Source: BPGX01 sp037447455 (GTDB lineage: Bacteria > Bacteroidota > Bacteroidia > B-17B0 > Aurantibacillaceae). From it: 64,000 nt of DNA. The translations under genes and the position numbers were made by a program. The number at the start of each line of letters is the position of its first letter. Positions within the stretch are counted from its first letter, which is position 1. Shown in pieces: positions 53,400 to 62,390 of this stretch. Under the pieces are notes generated by a model, which did not search any database, was not told the DNA's origin, and was given only the letters and a program-made list of their open reading frames with translations. Where the stretch lies: contig JBBIGQ010000002.1 in NCBI GenBank assembly GCA_037447455.1, forward strand, positions 248,001 through 312,000, given 5' to 3'.

Positions 53400-54154
53400 A
53401 CACTGAAAATATGGGTAGGATATTCCACTTTTGTAAGGTATAAAGCTTCTGACGGAGCGGAAACACCGGCTTTTTTTCTATCTTTTGAAATTAAAATATG
53501 TTCAAAATCACTTAATGAAAATTTTTCAGTACCGACCCCAATCAATGTTCCGACAATTGCCCGTACCATGTTTCGTAAAAAACGATTGGCGGTAATAGAA
53601 AATACTATTTGATATTGATCTATTTTCCAATCTGCTGCATAAATGTTGCACATTGTATGAGTATATTCGGATGCTTCTTTTGTAAAACAAGCGAAATCGT
53701 TGTATTGTTTTAATATCTCAAGTGCAGAGGTAATTTTTTGATGGTTAAGTGTGCGCGGAAAAAACCACGATTTTTGAAATAAGAAAGGATCTTTTTTTTG
53801 ATGAATATAATATTCGTATGTTCGTGAAATAGCATCATAACGGGCATGTGCCGTGCTTATTACCGGAATAATATTTTGAATAGCAATACTGTCTGGCAAC
53901 ATAGAGTTCCACTTATAAGTCCAATAATCAAACAGATGGTGTGCGAGTGTTTCAGAGTCAAAGTGTGCAAAAAATTGTTTGGCATGTACACCGCTATCAG
54001 TCCTTCCGCAACCAACAATTTCAACAGGATGTTTTAATGTAACAGAAAGTGTTTGTATTAAAATTTGCTGGATAGTATTGGGCGTATTGGATTGTATTTG
54101 CCAGCCGTTTAAGTCAGTTCCACAATATCTTAGTTCAATAAAGTACCTGGGCAT
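53396..54154 (-). CDS. truA: tRNA pseudouridine(38-40) synthase
   Basis: 252 residues from ATG 54154 (MPRYFIELRYCGT); a TTG six bases upstream is in frame. The catalytic Asp53 is in GCGRTDSGVHA. Other family features: FHARYDA-type segment (AHARYDAISRTYEYYI) and FLRNMVRAIVGTLIGVG. It isomerises uridines in the tRNA anticodon arm. It lies within the dense operon of envelope lipoproteins. Confidence 0.96.
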   Translation of the reverse strand: MPRYFIELRYCGTDLNGWQIQSNTPNTIQQILIQTLSVTLKHPVEIVGCGRTDSGVHAKQFFAHFDSETLAHHLFDYWTYKWNSMLPDSIAIQNIIPVISTAHARYDAISRTYEYYIHQKKDPFLFQKSWFFPRTLNHQKITSALEILKQYNDFACFTKEASEYTHTMCNIYAADWKIDQYQIVFSITANRFLRNMVRAIVGTLIGVGTEKFSLSDFEHILISKDRKKAGVSAPSEALYLTKVEYPTHIFSV

Positions 54155-54156
54155 GG

Positions 54157-55032
54157 TCAAAAATTGTATTCTTTAAAGTTTTTTGTAAATTCTTCATCGT
54201 TGATGGGGATATTTTTTTGCACTTCAAAATAATCGTAACTTTCTACAATTCCTTTATCATCGTATAAATTTATGGATACTGGCAAGTAGTTGTTTTTGTC
54301 GAGATATATAAATGCTTTTTTACAATACATTGTAGGAATAAGTATGAAGGTGCCTTTTTTTAAGAAGCCGAAATTTGAATACAAATTATTTTTATCCCGG
54401 ATGATATATTCATTAATATTGAACTTTCTGGCAATACTTACTACCGTTTCTCTGGATTGGACGGTATAAGTAATAAAATTAAAATCAGAGCTTTCGTACA
54501 TCAGCGTATAACAGAGTTTGTTATTTTTTTCATTTAAGCCGAGATAGTGTAAGTGTTTTTGATAATTATTTTTTTCTTTTGCTAAGGCCATTTGGATGGT
54601 ATGAGAAATGTATTGAAATCCTAATTCGTGTATGGTGTAATGTTGATTTTTTTTCATGACAGATCCATTCGGATCCAAAAAGAGGCTAAAAGGCAATGAG
54701 GGATGTTTAACAAGTGTTTTATTATCATTAGCATTTTCGGTGTACAAAATTTCAATCTTTTTTTCCGGATTAATGAAATATAATTTTTTAATCGGATAGT
54801 AGGAAATTTTGGTATAAGAAACGGCCTTTAAATATTTATTCTGATACCTTTCAAGTGCTACCAATTTCATCTTTAAAGTTTTAATATTGTCAATAGAGTC
54901 CATCATTTGATGGAGTATCCGAAAGGGGGTTGTATTTTCAGAAAAACTGTGTGTTTCAAAAGCTTTATGTGATGAAATCAGCCACCCAACAAGGACCAAT
55001 ATTAAACCATGTATGAATCGGTTACGGATCAT
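54157..55032 (-). CDS. DUF1571 protein with inserted LysM domain
   Basis: 291 residues with an N-terminal signal/anchor (FIHGLILVLVGWLISSHKAF). About residues 40-170 match DUF1571: HQMMDSIDNIKTLKMKLVALERYQNKYL and ISYYPIKKLYFINPEKKIEILY. A LysM motif is embedded at about 188-233 (YTVQSRETVVSIARKFNINEYIIRDKNNL...LKKGTFILIP), followed by the DUF1571 C-terminal strands (NNYLPVSINLYDDKG). It is probably an outer-membrane or periplasmic protein that binds glycan. It overlaps DUF4292 by 4 bases. Confidence 0.85.
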   Translation of the reverse strand: MIRNRFIHGLILVLVGWLISSHKAFETHSFSENTTPFRILHQMMDSIDNIKTLKMKLVALERYQNKYLKAVSYTKISYYPIKKLYFINPEKKIEILYTENANDNKTLVKHPSLPFSLFLDPNGSVMKKNQHYTIHELGFQYISHTIQMALAKEKNNYQKHLHYLGLNEKNNKLCYTLMYESSDFNFITYTVQSRETVVSIARKFNINEYIIRDKNNLYSNFGFLKKGTFILIPTMYCKKAFIYLDKNNYLPVSINLYDDKGIVESYDYFEVQKNIPINDEEFTKNFKEYNF

Positions 55033-55916
55033 TTTATTTCCTGTTTATCATAATTTCCGGGGACACGAAAAGATAAGTTCTGAATTTTATTGAGTTCAAG
55101 TTTTGTATATTTTAATTGAAAATCCAATGGTTTGTTAGCCAAAATTTTAGTTTTGACTAATTTGGGGAAAACCAAAGAATCAAGTGTTTGAAAATTTTCG
55201 TATTCTACACTCAAAGAATGATTATTCTTTACGTCCAGAAAATAATTACGTGTGATTTTAAATGTATGTGGATGAATGGTGATAATTTGAATGGGTTCTT
55301 TAACAATAAGGAGGTCTTTGTCTTTTATCAATCGTTTTACTTTTCTTTTTTTTGTAGTGGTTAATAGATACAAACAATTTTTTTTATCATTAACATGTTT
55401 AACTTTGTCGTCTTCGTTGTAAAATTCTGCATTATTACCAAACAACACCGATTGTATCAAATCAAGGTCTGCCGAGATATTGAGTAATTTGGAGATGTTT
55501 TCAATGCTTCCATAAAAGTATTGTTTTTTGGGGTAAATGATCATTTTTACAGAGTCGTTAGTGATTAATATTTTCGCCACATCAAACAAGCCGATGGCTT
55601 CAACGGTAATTAAAACGGCACTGTCTTTTTTGGAACGAATTTTTATATCTACATCCGTATCTTCACTGTCTATAACAAGTTTTGTTTCTGCACGGGCATA
55701 TATCCATTCGTAGTGGAATGTATTTTGTTGCATTTTTTCAATCAAAAGGCGGGTAGATTTTACAGATAATTTACATTTTTCTGTAGTGTCTGAAAGAACG
55801 GTTTCTTTAGATTGAATGGTTGTTTTTTTTGTTTTACAGGAAAAAAATAGAAACATCCCGCTTACTAATAATAGTATGCTTTTGGTTATTATTACTTTAT
55901 GAGAGAGGGTTTTCAA
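55029..55916 (-). CDS. DUF4292 lipoprotein (LolB-like fold)
   Basis: 295 residues using a TTG start at 55916, 11 bases after the TPR stop; another TTG at 55955 would overlap the TPR gene and no ATG fits. The signal peptide ends in the lipobox FLFFSC. The sequence matches DUF4292: FHYEWIYARAETKLVID, DSAVLITVEAIGLFDVAKILITNDSV, YGSIENISKLLNI. This family has a LolA/LolB-like beta-taco fold and may handle lipids or lipoproteins. In Bacteroidota it commonly follows a TPR gene, as here. Confidence 0.85.
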   Translation of the reverse strand: MKTLSHKVIITKSILLLVSGMFLFFSCKTKKTTIQSKETVLSDTTEKCKLSVKSTRLLIEKMQQNTFHYEWIYARAETKLVIDSEDTDVDIKIRSKKDSAVLITVEAIGLFDVAKILITNDSVKMIIYPKKQYFYGSIENISKLLNISADLDLIQSVLFGNNAEFYNEDDKVKHVNDKKNCLYLLTTTKKRKVKRLIKDKDLLIVKEPIQIITIHPHTFKITRNYFLDVKNNHSLSVEYENFQTLDSLVFPKLVKTKILANKPLDFQLKYTKLELNKIQNLSFRVPGNYDKQEIK

Positions 55917-55926
55917 TTTTTTAGAT

Positions 55927-57675
55927 TTATTCTTCAAGGAGGGTTTGTGTTTCAATTTTTTTTATCAAGGTTTCGGATGTATTACCGGCTTCTTTAGATT
56001 TTTTCCAGTATTCCAAGGCGTCTTCTTTTCTGTTCAGTTTGTATAATATGTCCCCATAATGCTCTAACATAGTGGGTGATTGTTTTTTATCCAAAATAGA
56101 TTTTAATGTTGATTCGGCTTCTTTATATCGTTTTTGTTGATACAAAATCCACGCGTAGGTATCTATGTAATTGGGATTATTAGGAGAAAGTTCTAAACTT
56201 CGTTTACTCATTTTTTCTGCTTTTTCTAATTTTTGTTTACGCACAGCGAGGTAATAAGCATAATTGTTCAAAACCAGAGAATTGTCTGGGTTAATGGTTA
56301 ATGCATATTCAAAGTATTTATCGGACTCTTCATAATTTTTGGTTTCATGGTATGTTTCAGCAAGCTCTGTGTAAATAATTTCCAGCAAATTGTTATTATC
56401 AAGGGCATAATCAGTGGCTATTTTGTAATAATTAATGGCTGCTTCGTACTGTTTTTTATTTTTTAATGCAATGGCTTTGTACACATAAAACATCGATTGA
56501 TTGGGGAAAATTTCTAAAGCCATTTCACTGTGCCTGAGCAAGGAGTCATACCAAGCTGCTTCGTATTCCAGAGAGAGCAATTGGTCCCAGATAGGATATT
56601 TGTTTTTACTTAATAAAGCGGCTTTATAGTATTCTGCAATGGCTTCGGTTTTTTTGTCCTGCTTCAACAAATAATCTGCATAAATGCTATGTGCTTCAGG
56701 GGACATCGGATGCGTATGAACAAAAATTTCACACACGCGAAGTAATTTTTCATCCAGATCTTTATCTTTAGATTTTATGCTGGACGAGTATAAGTTTATC
56801 AATATGGAGAGTTTATCTTTTACATCATAATCCGGGTTTGAAAATAAAAGATTTAAATGAAAAAATGCTTTTTCAATGTTGTTTTGACTTACATAATAAT
56901 CGTAATACACCAGATGAGCAGTAGCATTTAAAGAATCTTCTTTAAGTAAATCGTCAGAAAGCGCCAATGCTTTTTCATACTCTTTGTTTTTGTATAACAT
57001 GCTGGCGAGCACTTCTTTTGCTTTCAGGTCATTGGGGAATTGCTTCAGATATTTTTGAAGTTCGTTTTCTACTGCTTTAGTTTTCCCCATAAAAAAGAGC
57101 AGTGTTACTTTTTCATACATGATGTCAAAAGAATTGCCCCATTTTTTCTCTGTTTCTTCCAATAATTCAATGGCTTTTTCGGGCTGATTGTTTAATTCGT
57201 ACTCTAATACTAATTGCCGGTACAAGTCCTGATTGTTGGGAAATTTTTTTATTAAATTCTTTAAAACACTGATGGATTTATTGTGTTGATTATTCTGATC
57301 ATACACTTTAATTAAGGCATATTGGTACCAAATATTATCCGGGTTTAATTTCACTGCTTTTTGTGCGGCTATCAGTGCTTCTTGTTTTCTGTTGGATAAA
57401 CGATACAGATTGCTCAATTCGTATTGTACTGCAGCAGAAGAAGGTTCTAATCGTTCACATTGTTTTAAATACCACTCTGCTTCTTTGAATTTGCCTAATA
57501 ATCTGTTGGAACAGGCCTCAATAAATAAAGAAGATAATTGGGCCTGCTTATCATTATTTATTAAACTAGCGGAAGTATTATTTTTTGTTGAAGCAATAGA
57601 TGTTTTGTTGACCTTGCAACTTGTACTATAAGCCAATAAAAAAACAACTACTAAACTATGGAGCAGTTTCATCAT
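55927..57675 (-). CDS. TPR repeat lipoprotein
   Basis: 582 residues. Signal peptide with lipobox near YSTSC. At least twelve TPR units run from about 45 to 570, recognisable by A..Y..A....P motifs (for example AAVQYELSNLYRLSNRKQEALIAAQKAVKLNPDN). It begins within 4 bases of the nucleotidyltransferase stop and precedes DUF4292, an arrangement common in this phylum. A role as an outer-membrane assembly or scaffold protein is inferred from repeats only. Confidence 0.88.
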   Translation of the reverse strand: MMKLLHSLVVVFLLAYSTSCKVNKTSIASTKNNTSASLINNDKQAQLSSLFIEACSNRLLGKFKEAEWYLKQCERLEPSSAAVQYELSNLYRLSNRKQEALIAAQKAVKLNPDNIWYQYALIKVYDQNNQHNKSISVLKNLIKKFPNNQDLYRQLVLEYELNNQPEKAIELLEETEKKWGNSFDIMYEKVTLLFFMGKTKAVENELQKYLKQFPNDLKAKEVLASMLYKNKEYEKALALSDDLLKEDSLNATAHLVYYDYYVSQNNIEKAFFHLNLLFSNPDYDVKDKLSILINLYSSSIKSKDKDLDEKLLRVCEIFVHTHPMSPEAHSIYADYLLKQDKKTEAIAEYYKAALLSKNKYPIWDQLLSLEYEAAWYDSLLRHSEMALEIFPNQSMFYVYKAIALKNKKQYEAAINYYKIATDYALDNNNLLEIIYTELAETYHETKNYEESDKYFEYALTINPDNSLVLNNYAYYLAVRKQKLEKAEKMSKRSLELSPNNPNYIDTYAWILYQQKRYKEAESTLKSILDKKQSPTMLEHYGDILYKLNRKEDALEYWKKSKEAGNTSETLIKKIETQTLLEE

Positions 57676-57678
57676 CCG

Positions 57679-58695
57679 TTAATCTAATTCTATTTGAGTA
57701 TAATCGCTGATGTGTACATTTAAAAGAGTACCGTGATCTTTTCCCTTGATGTTAGAATGAGCGCCGATAATACTTTTTTGTAACTTAATGGTATTCATAT
57801 TAACCTGCTTCATCACAATGCTGTTTTCAATGAAAGCATTGGAAATTTTGGAATGATCACCGATGCTTACATAAGGGCCTATAACAGAATTTTCAATAAT
57901 CACATGATGACCAATATAACAAGGCGGAATAATTTTGCTATTGAGTATTTGTGAATTATCATGAGAAAGGATTTTGTTTTCTTCCAACACAACACGGTGA
58001 GAATACAACGTTGTTTCTTTATTTCCGCAATCCAGCCACTTATCTACTGTTTGAGAGTATAAATTTTTCCCTTTTTGTCTCATGTTTTCCATAGCATTCG
58101 TCAGCTGATATTCGCCTTTTTCTTTAATGTTCTTTTCAATCAGATAATGTAATTCTGATTTAAGATATTCGCCATCCCTGAAAAAATATATTCCAATAAT
58201 CGCTTCATTACTTATCGGGTTTTGCGGTTTTTCTTCAAATCTTAAAATTCTTTTGGATGCATCGGTTACTACTATGCCATACTGCCTTGGATCTTCCACG
58301 GTTTTTGTCCAGATAATCCCATCTTTTTGTGTATCTATTTGAAACGTGGCTTTAAATAAGGTGTCTGCAAAAGCAATAAGCACTTCGCCGTTTAAGGAAT
58401 TTTCTGCGCATAGAATAGCGTGTGCCGTTCCTAAGGCGTTATCCTGATAATATATTGTGCCAGCGGCATTATACTTTTTTGCAATGTTCAACAAATCAGT
58501 TTCTACTTGTTTACCAAAATCAGGATGAATAACGAAAGCAATTTCTTCTATTTTTAAATTAGTAGATTGAAATATTTCATAAACCAGCCATTCTACTATG
58601 CTCTTATCGGCAATTGGGAATAAGGGTTTAGGAATTGTAAGAGTAGATGGGCGCATTCTCGTGCCTCTTCCTGCCATTGGTATAATCAGACGCAT
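57679..58695 (-). CDS. Sugar nucleotidyltransferase with left-handed beta-helix tail
   Basis: 338 residues from ATG 58695 (MRLIIPMAGRGTRMRPST). The N-terminal nucleotidyltransferase domain has the PMAGRGTRMRPSTL signature, KPL (Lys for phosphate) and the metal-binding FADTLF segment. From about 245 onward hexapeptide-like repeats (YIGHHVIIENSVIGPYVSIGD) form a left-handed beta helix. The pattern resembles glucose-1-phosphate thymidylyltransferase/GlmU-type enzymes; the exact sugar and nucleotide are undetermined. It opens the leftward operon that continues to the ABC exporter. Confidence 0.9.
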   Translation of the reverse strand: MRLIIPMAGRGTRMRPSTLTIPKPLFPIADKSIVEWLVYEIFQSTNLKIEEIAFVIHPDFGKQVETDLLNIAKKYNAAGTIYYQDNALGTAHAILCAENSLNGEVLIAFADTLFKATFQIDTQKDGIIWTKTVEDPRQYGIVVTDASKRILRFEEKPQNPISNEAIIGIYFFRDGEYLKSELHYLIEKNIKEKGEYQLTNAMENMRQKGKNLYSQTVDKWLDCGNKETTLYSHRVVLEENKILSHDNSQILNSKIIPPCYIGHHVIIENSVIGPYVSIGDHSKISNAFIENSIVMKQVNMNTIKLQKSIIGAHSNIKGKDHGTLLNVHISDYTQIELD

Positions 58696-58721
58696 AATAA
58701 ATTTTTTAATTACAAGTGTGG

Positions 58722-58729
58722 CAAAAATA
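58722..58729 (-). promoter_or_regulatory. Candidate -7 element (TATTTTTG) for the nucleotidyltransferase-to-exporter operon
   Basis: Perfect TAnnTTTG match on the reverse strand, 26 bases upstream of ATG 58695; the longer frame (58761) would run through it. Confidence 0.55.
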
Positions 58730-58801
58730 CAATTATTTTGCTTGTGGGCTAAAATGCCCAACGCAAAATATTCTTAATTTAACGCCTGTTTTTTCATTGT
58801 T

Positions 58802-59308
58802 ATGAATTATAAGTATGCTTTACTAATGAGTATTATTTTTTTGGTGGCGTGTAGATCAAAAAAATCAGTAGTTACAGCAGATACCAAGCATTCTAATTAT
58901 ACTCAAGTAAAAACGCTATTAAACATTACAGATAAAGAAATGAAACAACCATTATATCAATTTATAACAGAATGGTATGGCGTACCTTACAAATATGGGG
59001 AATGTTCTAAAAATGGCATTGATTGTTCCGGGTTCGTCAATGTATTGTATCAAAAAATATATGATAAATCATTAGAAAGGAAATCTGAAGATATTTTTAA
59101 TAAACAATGTAAAAAAATCAACAGATCTGATGTAAAGGAAGGTGATCTGGTTTTTTTTAAAATAGAAAGTAAAACAATATCTCATGTGAGCGTATACTTG
59201 AAGAACAATAAATTCGTTCATGCTTCCACTAAAAAAGGGGTGATAATAAGCGATTTAAATGAACCCTATTACCAAAAATATTTTTACGCGTTCGGAAGAG
59301 TAAAATAG
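58802..59308 (+). CDS. NlpC/P60 family lipoprotein (cell-wall peptidase)
   Basis: 168 residues. The lipobox is FLVAC (Cys17). The NlpC/P60 catalytic Cys75 sits in GIDCSGFVN, and the catalytic His is at about 128 in ISHVSVYL. YGVPYKYGE before the Cys is also typical. Such enzymes cut stem peptides of peptidoglycan. The mature N-terminus is short, so the protein is probably held close to the membrane. It is divergent from the nucleotidyltransferase operon. Confidence 0.92.
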   Translation: MNYKYALLMSIIFLVACRSKKSVVTADTKHSNYTQVKTLLNITDKEMKQPLYQFITEWYGVPYKYGECSKNGIDCSGFVNVLYQKIYDKSLERKSEDIFNKQCKKINRSDVKEGDLVFFKIESKTISHVSVYLKNNKFVHASTKKGVIISDLNEPYYQKYFYAFGRVK

Positions 59309-59410
59309 TTAGTTGAAAACGAGTCAATAAACCGGCTTTCGATAGCATTTATCTTAAATCCATGTGTAAGTTTTTTACATTGCCATGCCGTTTATTTCTC
59401 TCAAAATTGC

Positions 59411-59455
59411 AAAGGTGCAAAAGAAAAAACTCAATAGGTGAAGTTTTGTGCCTTT
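59411..59455. other. Imperfect RNA hairpin between convergent nlpC and uvrA genes
   Basis: AAAGGTGCAAAA (59411-59422) can pair with TTTTGTGCCTTT (59444-59455) as 12 RNA pairs, two of them G-U, over a 21-base loop. It sits between converging genes but has no clean T run on either strand. It could be a bidirectional terminator or stability element. The remaining intergenic bases show nothing further. Confidence 0.35.
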
Positions 59456-59495
59456 ATTCCGCAAAGCGAAAAAATTTTAAAGATGGGTAATTAAA

Positions 59496-62387
59496 CTAAT
59501 CTTTAAATTCCAATTTTAAGAACTTTGCTGTATCATTGTTCTTAAGTAAAATCATTTCTTCTGGTGTACCCTCAAACAATATTCTGCCACCTTCTTTTCC
59601 ACCTTCAGGACCCATATCAATAATATAATCAGCAGTTTTTATAACATCCATATTGTGTTCAATAACAATCACTGTATTTCCTTTATCTACTAACTTATGT
59701 AAAACAATCAACAGTTTATTTATATCCTCAAAGTGCAGCCCGGTTGTTGGCTCATCCAGAATATAAAGTGTTTTGCCGGTGTCTTTTTTATATAACTCCG
59801 ATGCTAATTTAATGCGCTGTGCTTCACCGCCACTAAGTGTTAAGGAGGATTGTCCTAACTGAATATAACCAAGCCCAATATCATTAAGAATATTAAGTTT
59901 CTTTAATATCGAGGGATGGTTCTCAAAGAACATACAGGCCGCCTCAATGGGCATATTTAAAACATCACTAATCGTTTTTCCTTTGTATTTTACCTGCAAG
60001 GTTTCACGGTTATATCGTTTACCCTGACAACCCGGGCAAGTGATATAAACGTCCGGTAAAAAGAGCATTTCCAAAACTTTTTGTCCCCCTCCCCCACACT
60101 CTTCGCATCTTCCGCCAATTAAATTAAATGAAAACCTGCCGGGTTTGTACCCACGAATTTTGGCTTCCGGAGTTTCGGCAAAGAGTTTCCGAATATCATC
60201 AAAAACACCCGTATACGTGGCCGGATTACTGCGCGGTGTACGTCCAATAGGCGATTGATCTATTTCTATAACACGGTCAATGTTCTCAATGCCTTCCAGA
60301 GATTGATAAGGATAAGGTGGATTCTCCAGGACATAAGCTAATTTGCTTTTGACGGCCGGTAAAAAGGTCTCCATCAAAAGAGTAGATTTACCACTTCCGC
60401 TCACCCCTGTTAAACAGATAAATTTTCCCAAAGGAAAAGAGACGCTGATATTTTTCAGGTTATTGCCTGTGCAACCGGTAATGGTAATGTATTTTTCACT
60501 GCCTTTTCTTCGTTCAGAAGGTGTATAGATTTTTCTTTGGTTGTTAAGGTACTGAGCCGTGATGGTGTCGGTGTTTAATAAGTTTTTTGAACTTCCTGAA
60601 AAAACAATGTGTCCACCGTGCTGGCCGGCACCGGGTCCAATATCTATAACATAATCGCTTTCTAAAATCATTTCTTTATCGTGTTCTACAACAATCACAG
60701 TGTTATGCTGGTCTCTGAGTTTTTTTAATGCGTTAATGAGGCGATGGTTATCTCTTTGATGCAAGCCAATGCTTGGTTCATCTAAAATATACAGCACATT
60801 AGACAATTGTGAGCCCAATTGTGTAGCCAATCGTATCCGCTGTGCTTCTCCGCCACTCAAGGCATAAGCCGGTAAGTTTAAGGTCAAATATCCCAAACCA
60901 ACATCCAGTAAAAATTCTATTCTCGGTAATAATTCTTTTAAAATTTCTTCTTGTATAATTTTTTTGGATGCTGTTTCGGGTTCTGGTAATTGCTTAAGCC
61001 ATTCATACAATTGTGAGATGGAAAATTCTCCTATGTCGCCAATAGTACATTCGTGAATTTTGAAATACAATGCTTCTTGTTTTAAGCGCTTACCCTGACA
61101 ATCACTGCATATCGCTTCTTCTATTAAACGATGTTTGTTTAAGAACTGATTGAATTTTTCCAATAAGTAACTTTCCGTATTCTTTGAAACAGAATTTTCT
61201 AAATATTGATCTATATCTATTTTATATTTGTAGAAAACATAATTTGAAAAAATGCGATTTAAAATTTCTTTTGTTAGTTCAGGATATTCTTGTTTTAATT
61301 TAAGATAGGGGATTTTGTTGATTTTCTTCTCAATGTTTTCTCGTTCATCCCAATCATCTATTACCGCATTATAATATAAAATGTCTGAAATAAGGTGTTT
61401 GAGTTCAGCATCTGTATAAGGGATAATCTCTTTATTAATAGCTTTTTTCAAAGGCAAATCGGCTTGTTTAATAATTTTTTCAATACTGATAATTGTTTTC
61501 ACGCCAATGCCTTTGCAGGATGGGCACCAGCCGTAAGGAGAGTTGAATGAAAAAGTATTCGGAGAAGGGTCTTCAATAGATAGCCCGGAATCCTCATCCG
61601 TAAAATTCAATGAATACAACACTGCTTGCTTACTTTCATCGTCCAGTACCATTATCTTGTTTTCACCCTGTTTAAGGGCTGTGCTGAGTGAAGTTTTTAA
61701 TCTTTCTATAGTATCTAAGTTGATTTCTAATGTATCAATCAACAACTCAATATTGTGTGTTTTATATCTGTCCAGCTTCAAATGGGTGTTTAGATCTTTG
61801 ATTTTCCCATCTATCCTGCATTTGGTGTACCCTTTTTTTAATAATTGATTAAATAGTTCGTTGTAGTGTCCTTTTCTTCCATATACAAGCGGTGCAAGAA
61901 GTATAATGTTTTTGTGAGAGTAATTTTTCTGGAGAAGTTGAAAGATTTGTTCATGCGAATATTTCGCTAGTTTTTTTCCGGTAACAGGCGAAAAAGCGTC
62001 GGCTGTTCGGGCATACAAGAGTCGTATAAAATCATACACTTCTGTTATAGTGCCAACGGTGCTTCTTGGGTTTTTGCCTACTGTTTTTTGTTCAATGGAA
62101 ATGGCCGGACTTAATCCATTGATTTTATCCACATCCGGACGCTCTAATTCATCCATAAACTGGCGGGCATAAGCAGAAAGTGTTTCCAAAAAGCGGCGCT
62201 GTGCTTCGGCATAAATGGTATCAAAAGCTAAGGATGACTTTCCACTTCCGCTCAATCCGGTAAAAACTATCAATTGATGGTGCGGAATGCTTAATTGTAT
62301 ATTTTTTAGATTATGTACACGTGCGTGAATAATTTCAATTTGATTGTTTGATTTTACCTGTTTATTCGTTGAGGTGATGGCTTCCAT
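59496..62387 (-). CDS. uvrA: Excinuclease ABC subunit A
   Basis: 963 residues. Walker A of ATPase I is GLSGSGKSS (44-52) and of ATPase II is GVSGSGKST. The zinc modules are complete: CPSC ... CSDC in the first half and CEEC ... CPGC in the second. Signature sequences LSGGEAQRIRLA and LSGGEAQRIKLA precede both Walker B regions (LDEPS and LDEPT). It recognises bulky DNA damage and loads UvrB. The length is standard. It begins 3 bases after the transglycosylase stop. Confidence 0.97.
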   Translation of the reverse strand: MEAITSTNKQVKSNNQIEIIHARVHNLKNIQLSIPHHQLIVFTGLSGSGKSSLAFDTIYAEAQRRFLETLSAYARQFMDELERPDVDKINGLSPAISIEQKTVGKNPRSTVGTITEVYDFIRLLYARTADAFSPVTGKKLAKYSHEQIFQLLQKNYSHKNIILLAPLVYGRKGHYNELFNQLLKKGYTKCRIDGKIKDLNTHLKLDRYKTHNIELLIDTLEINLDTIERLKTSLSTALKQGENKIMVLDDESKQAVLYSLNFTDEDSGLSIEDPSPNTFSFNSPYGWCPSCKGIGVKTIISIEKIIKQADLPLKKAINKEIIPYTDAELKHLISDILYYNAVIDDWDERENIEKKINKIPYLKLKQEYPELTKEILNRIFSNYVFYKYKIDIDQYLENSVSKNTESYLLEKFNQFLNKHRLIEEAICSDCQGKRLKQEALYFKIHECTIGDIGEFSISQLYEWLKQLPEPETASKKIIQEEILKELLPRIEFLLDVGLGYLTLNLPAYALSGGEAQRIRLATQLGSQLSNVLYILDEPSIGLHQRDNHRLINALKKLRDQHNTVIVVEHDKEMILESDYVIDIGPGAGQHGGHIVFSGSSKNLLNTDTITAQYLNNQRKIYTPSERRKGSEKYITITGCTGNNLKNISVSFPLGKFICLTGVSGSGKSTLLMETFLPAVKSKLAYVLENPPYPYQSLEGIENIDRVIEIDQSPIGRTPRSNPATYTGVFDDIRKLFAETPEAKIRGYKPGRFSFNLIGGRCEECGGGGQKVLEMLFLPDVYITCPGCQGKRYNRETLQVKYKGKTISDVLNMPIEAACMFFENHPSILKKLNILNDIGLGYIQLGQSSLTLSGGEAQRIKLASELYKKDTGKTLYILDEPTTGLHFEDINKLLIVLHKLVDKGNTVIVIEHNMDVIKTADYIIDMGPEGGKEGGRILFEGTPEEMILLKNNDTAKFLKLEFKD

Positions 62388-62390
62388 ATA

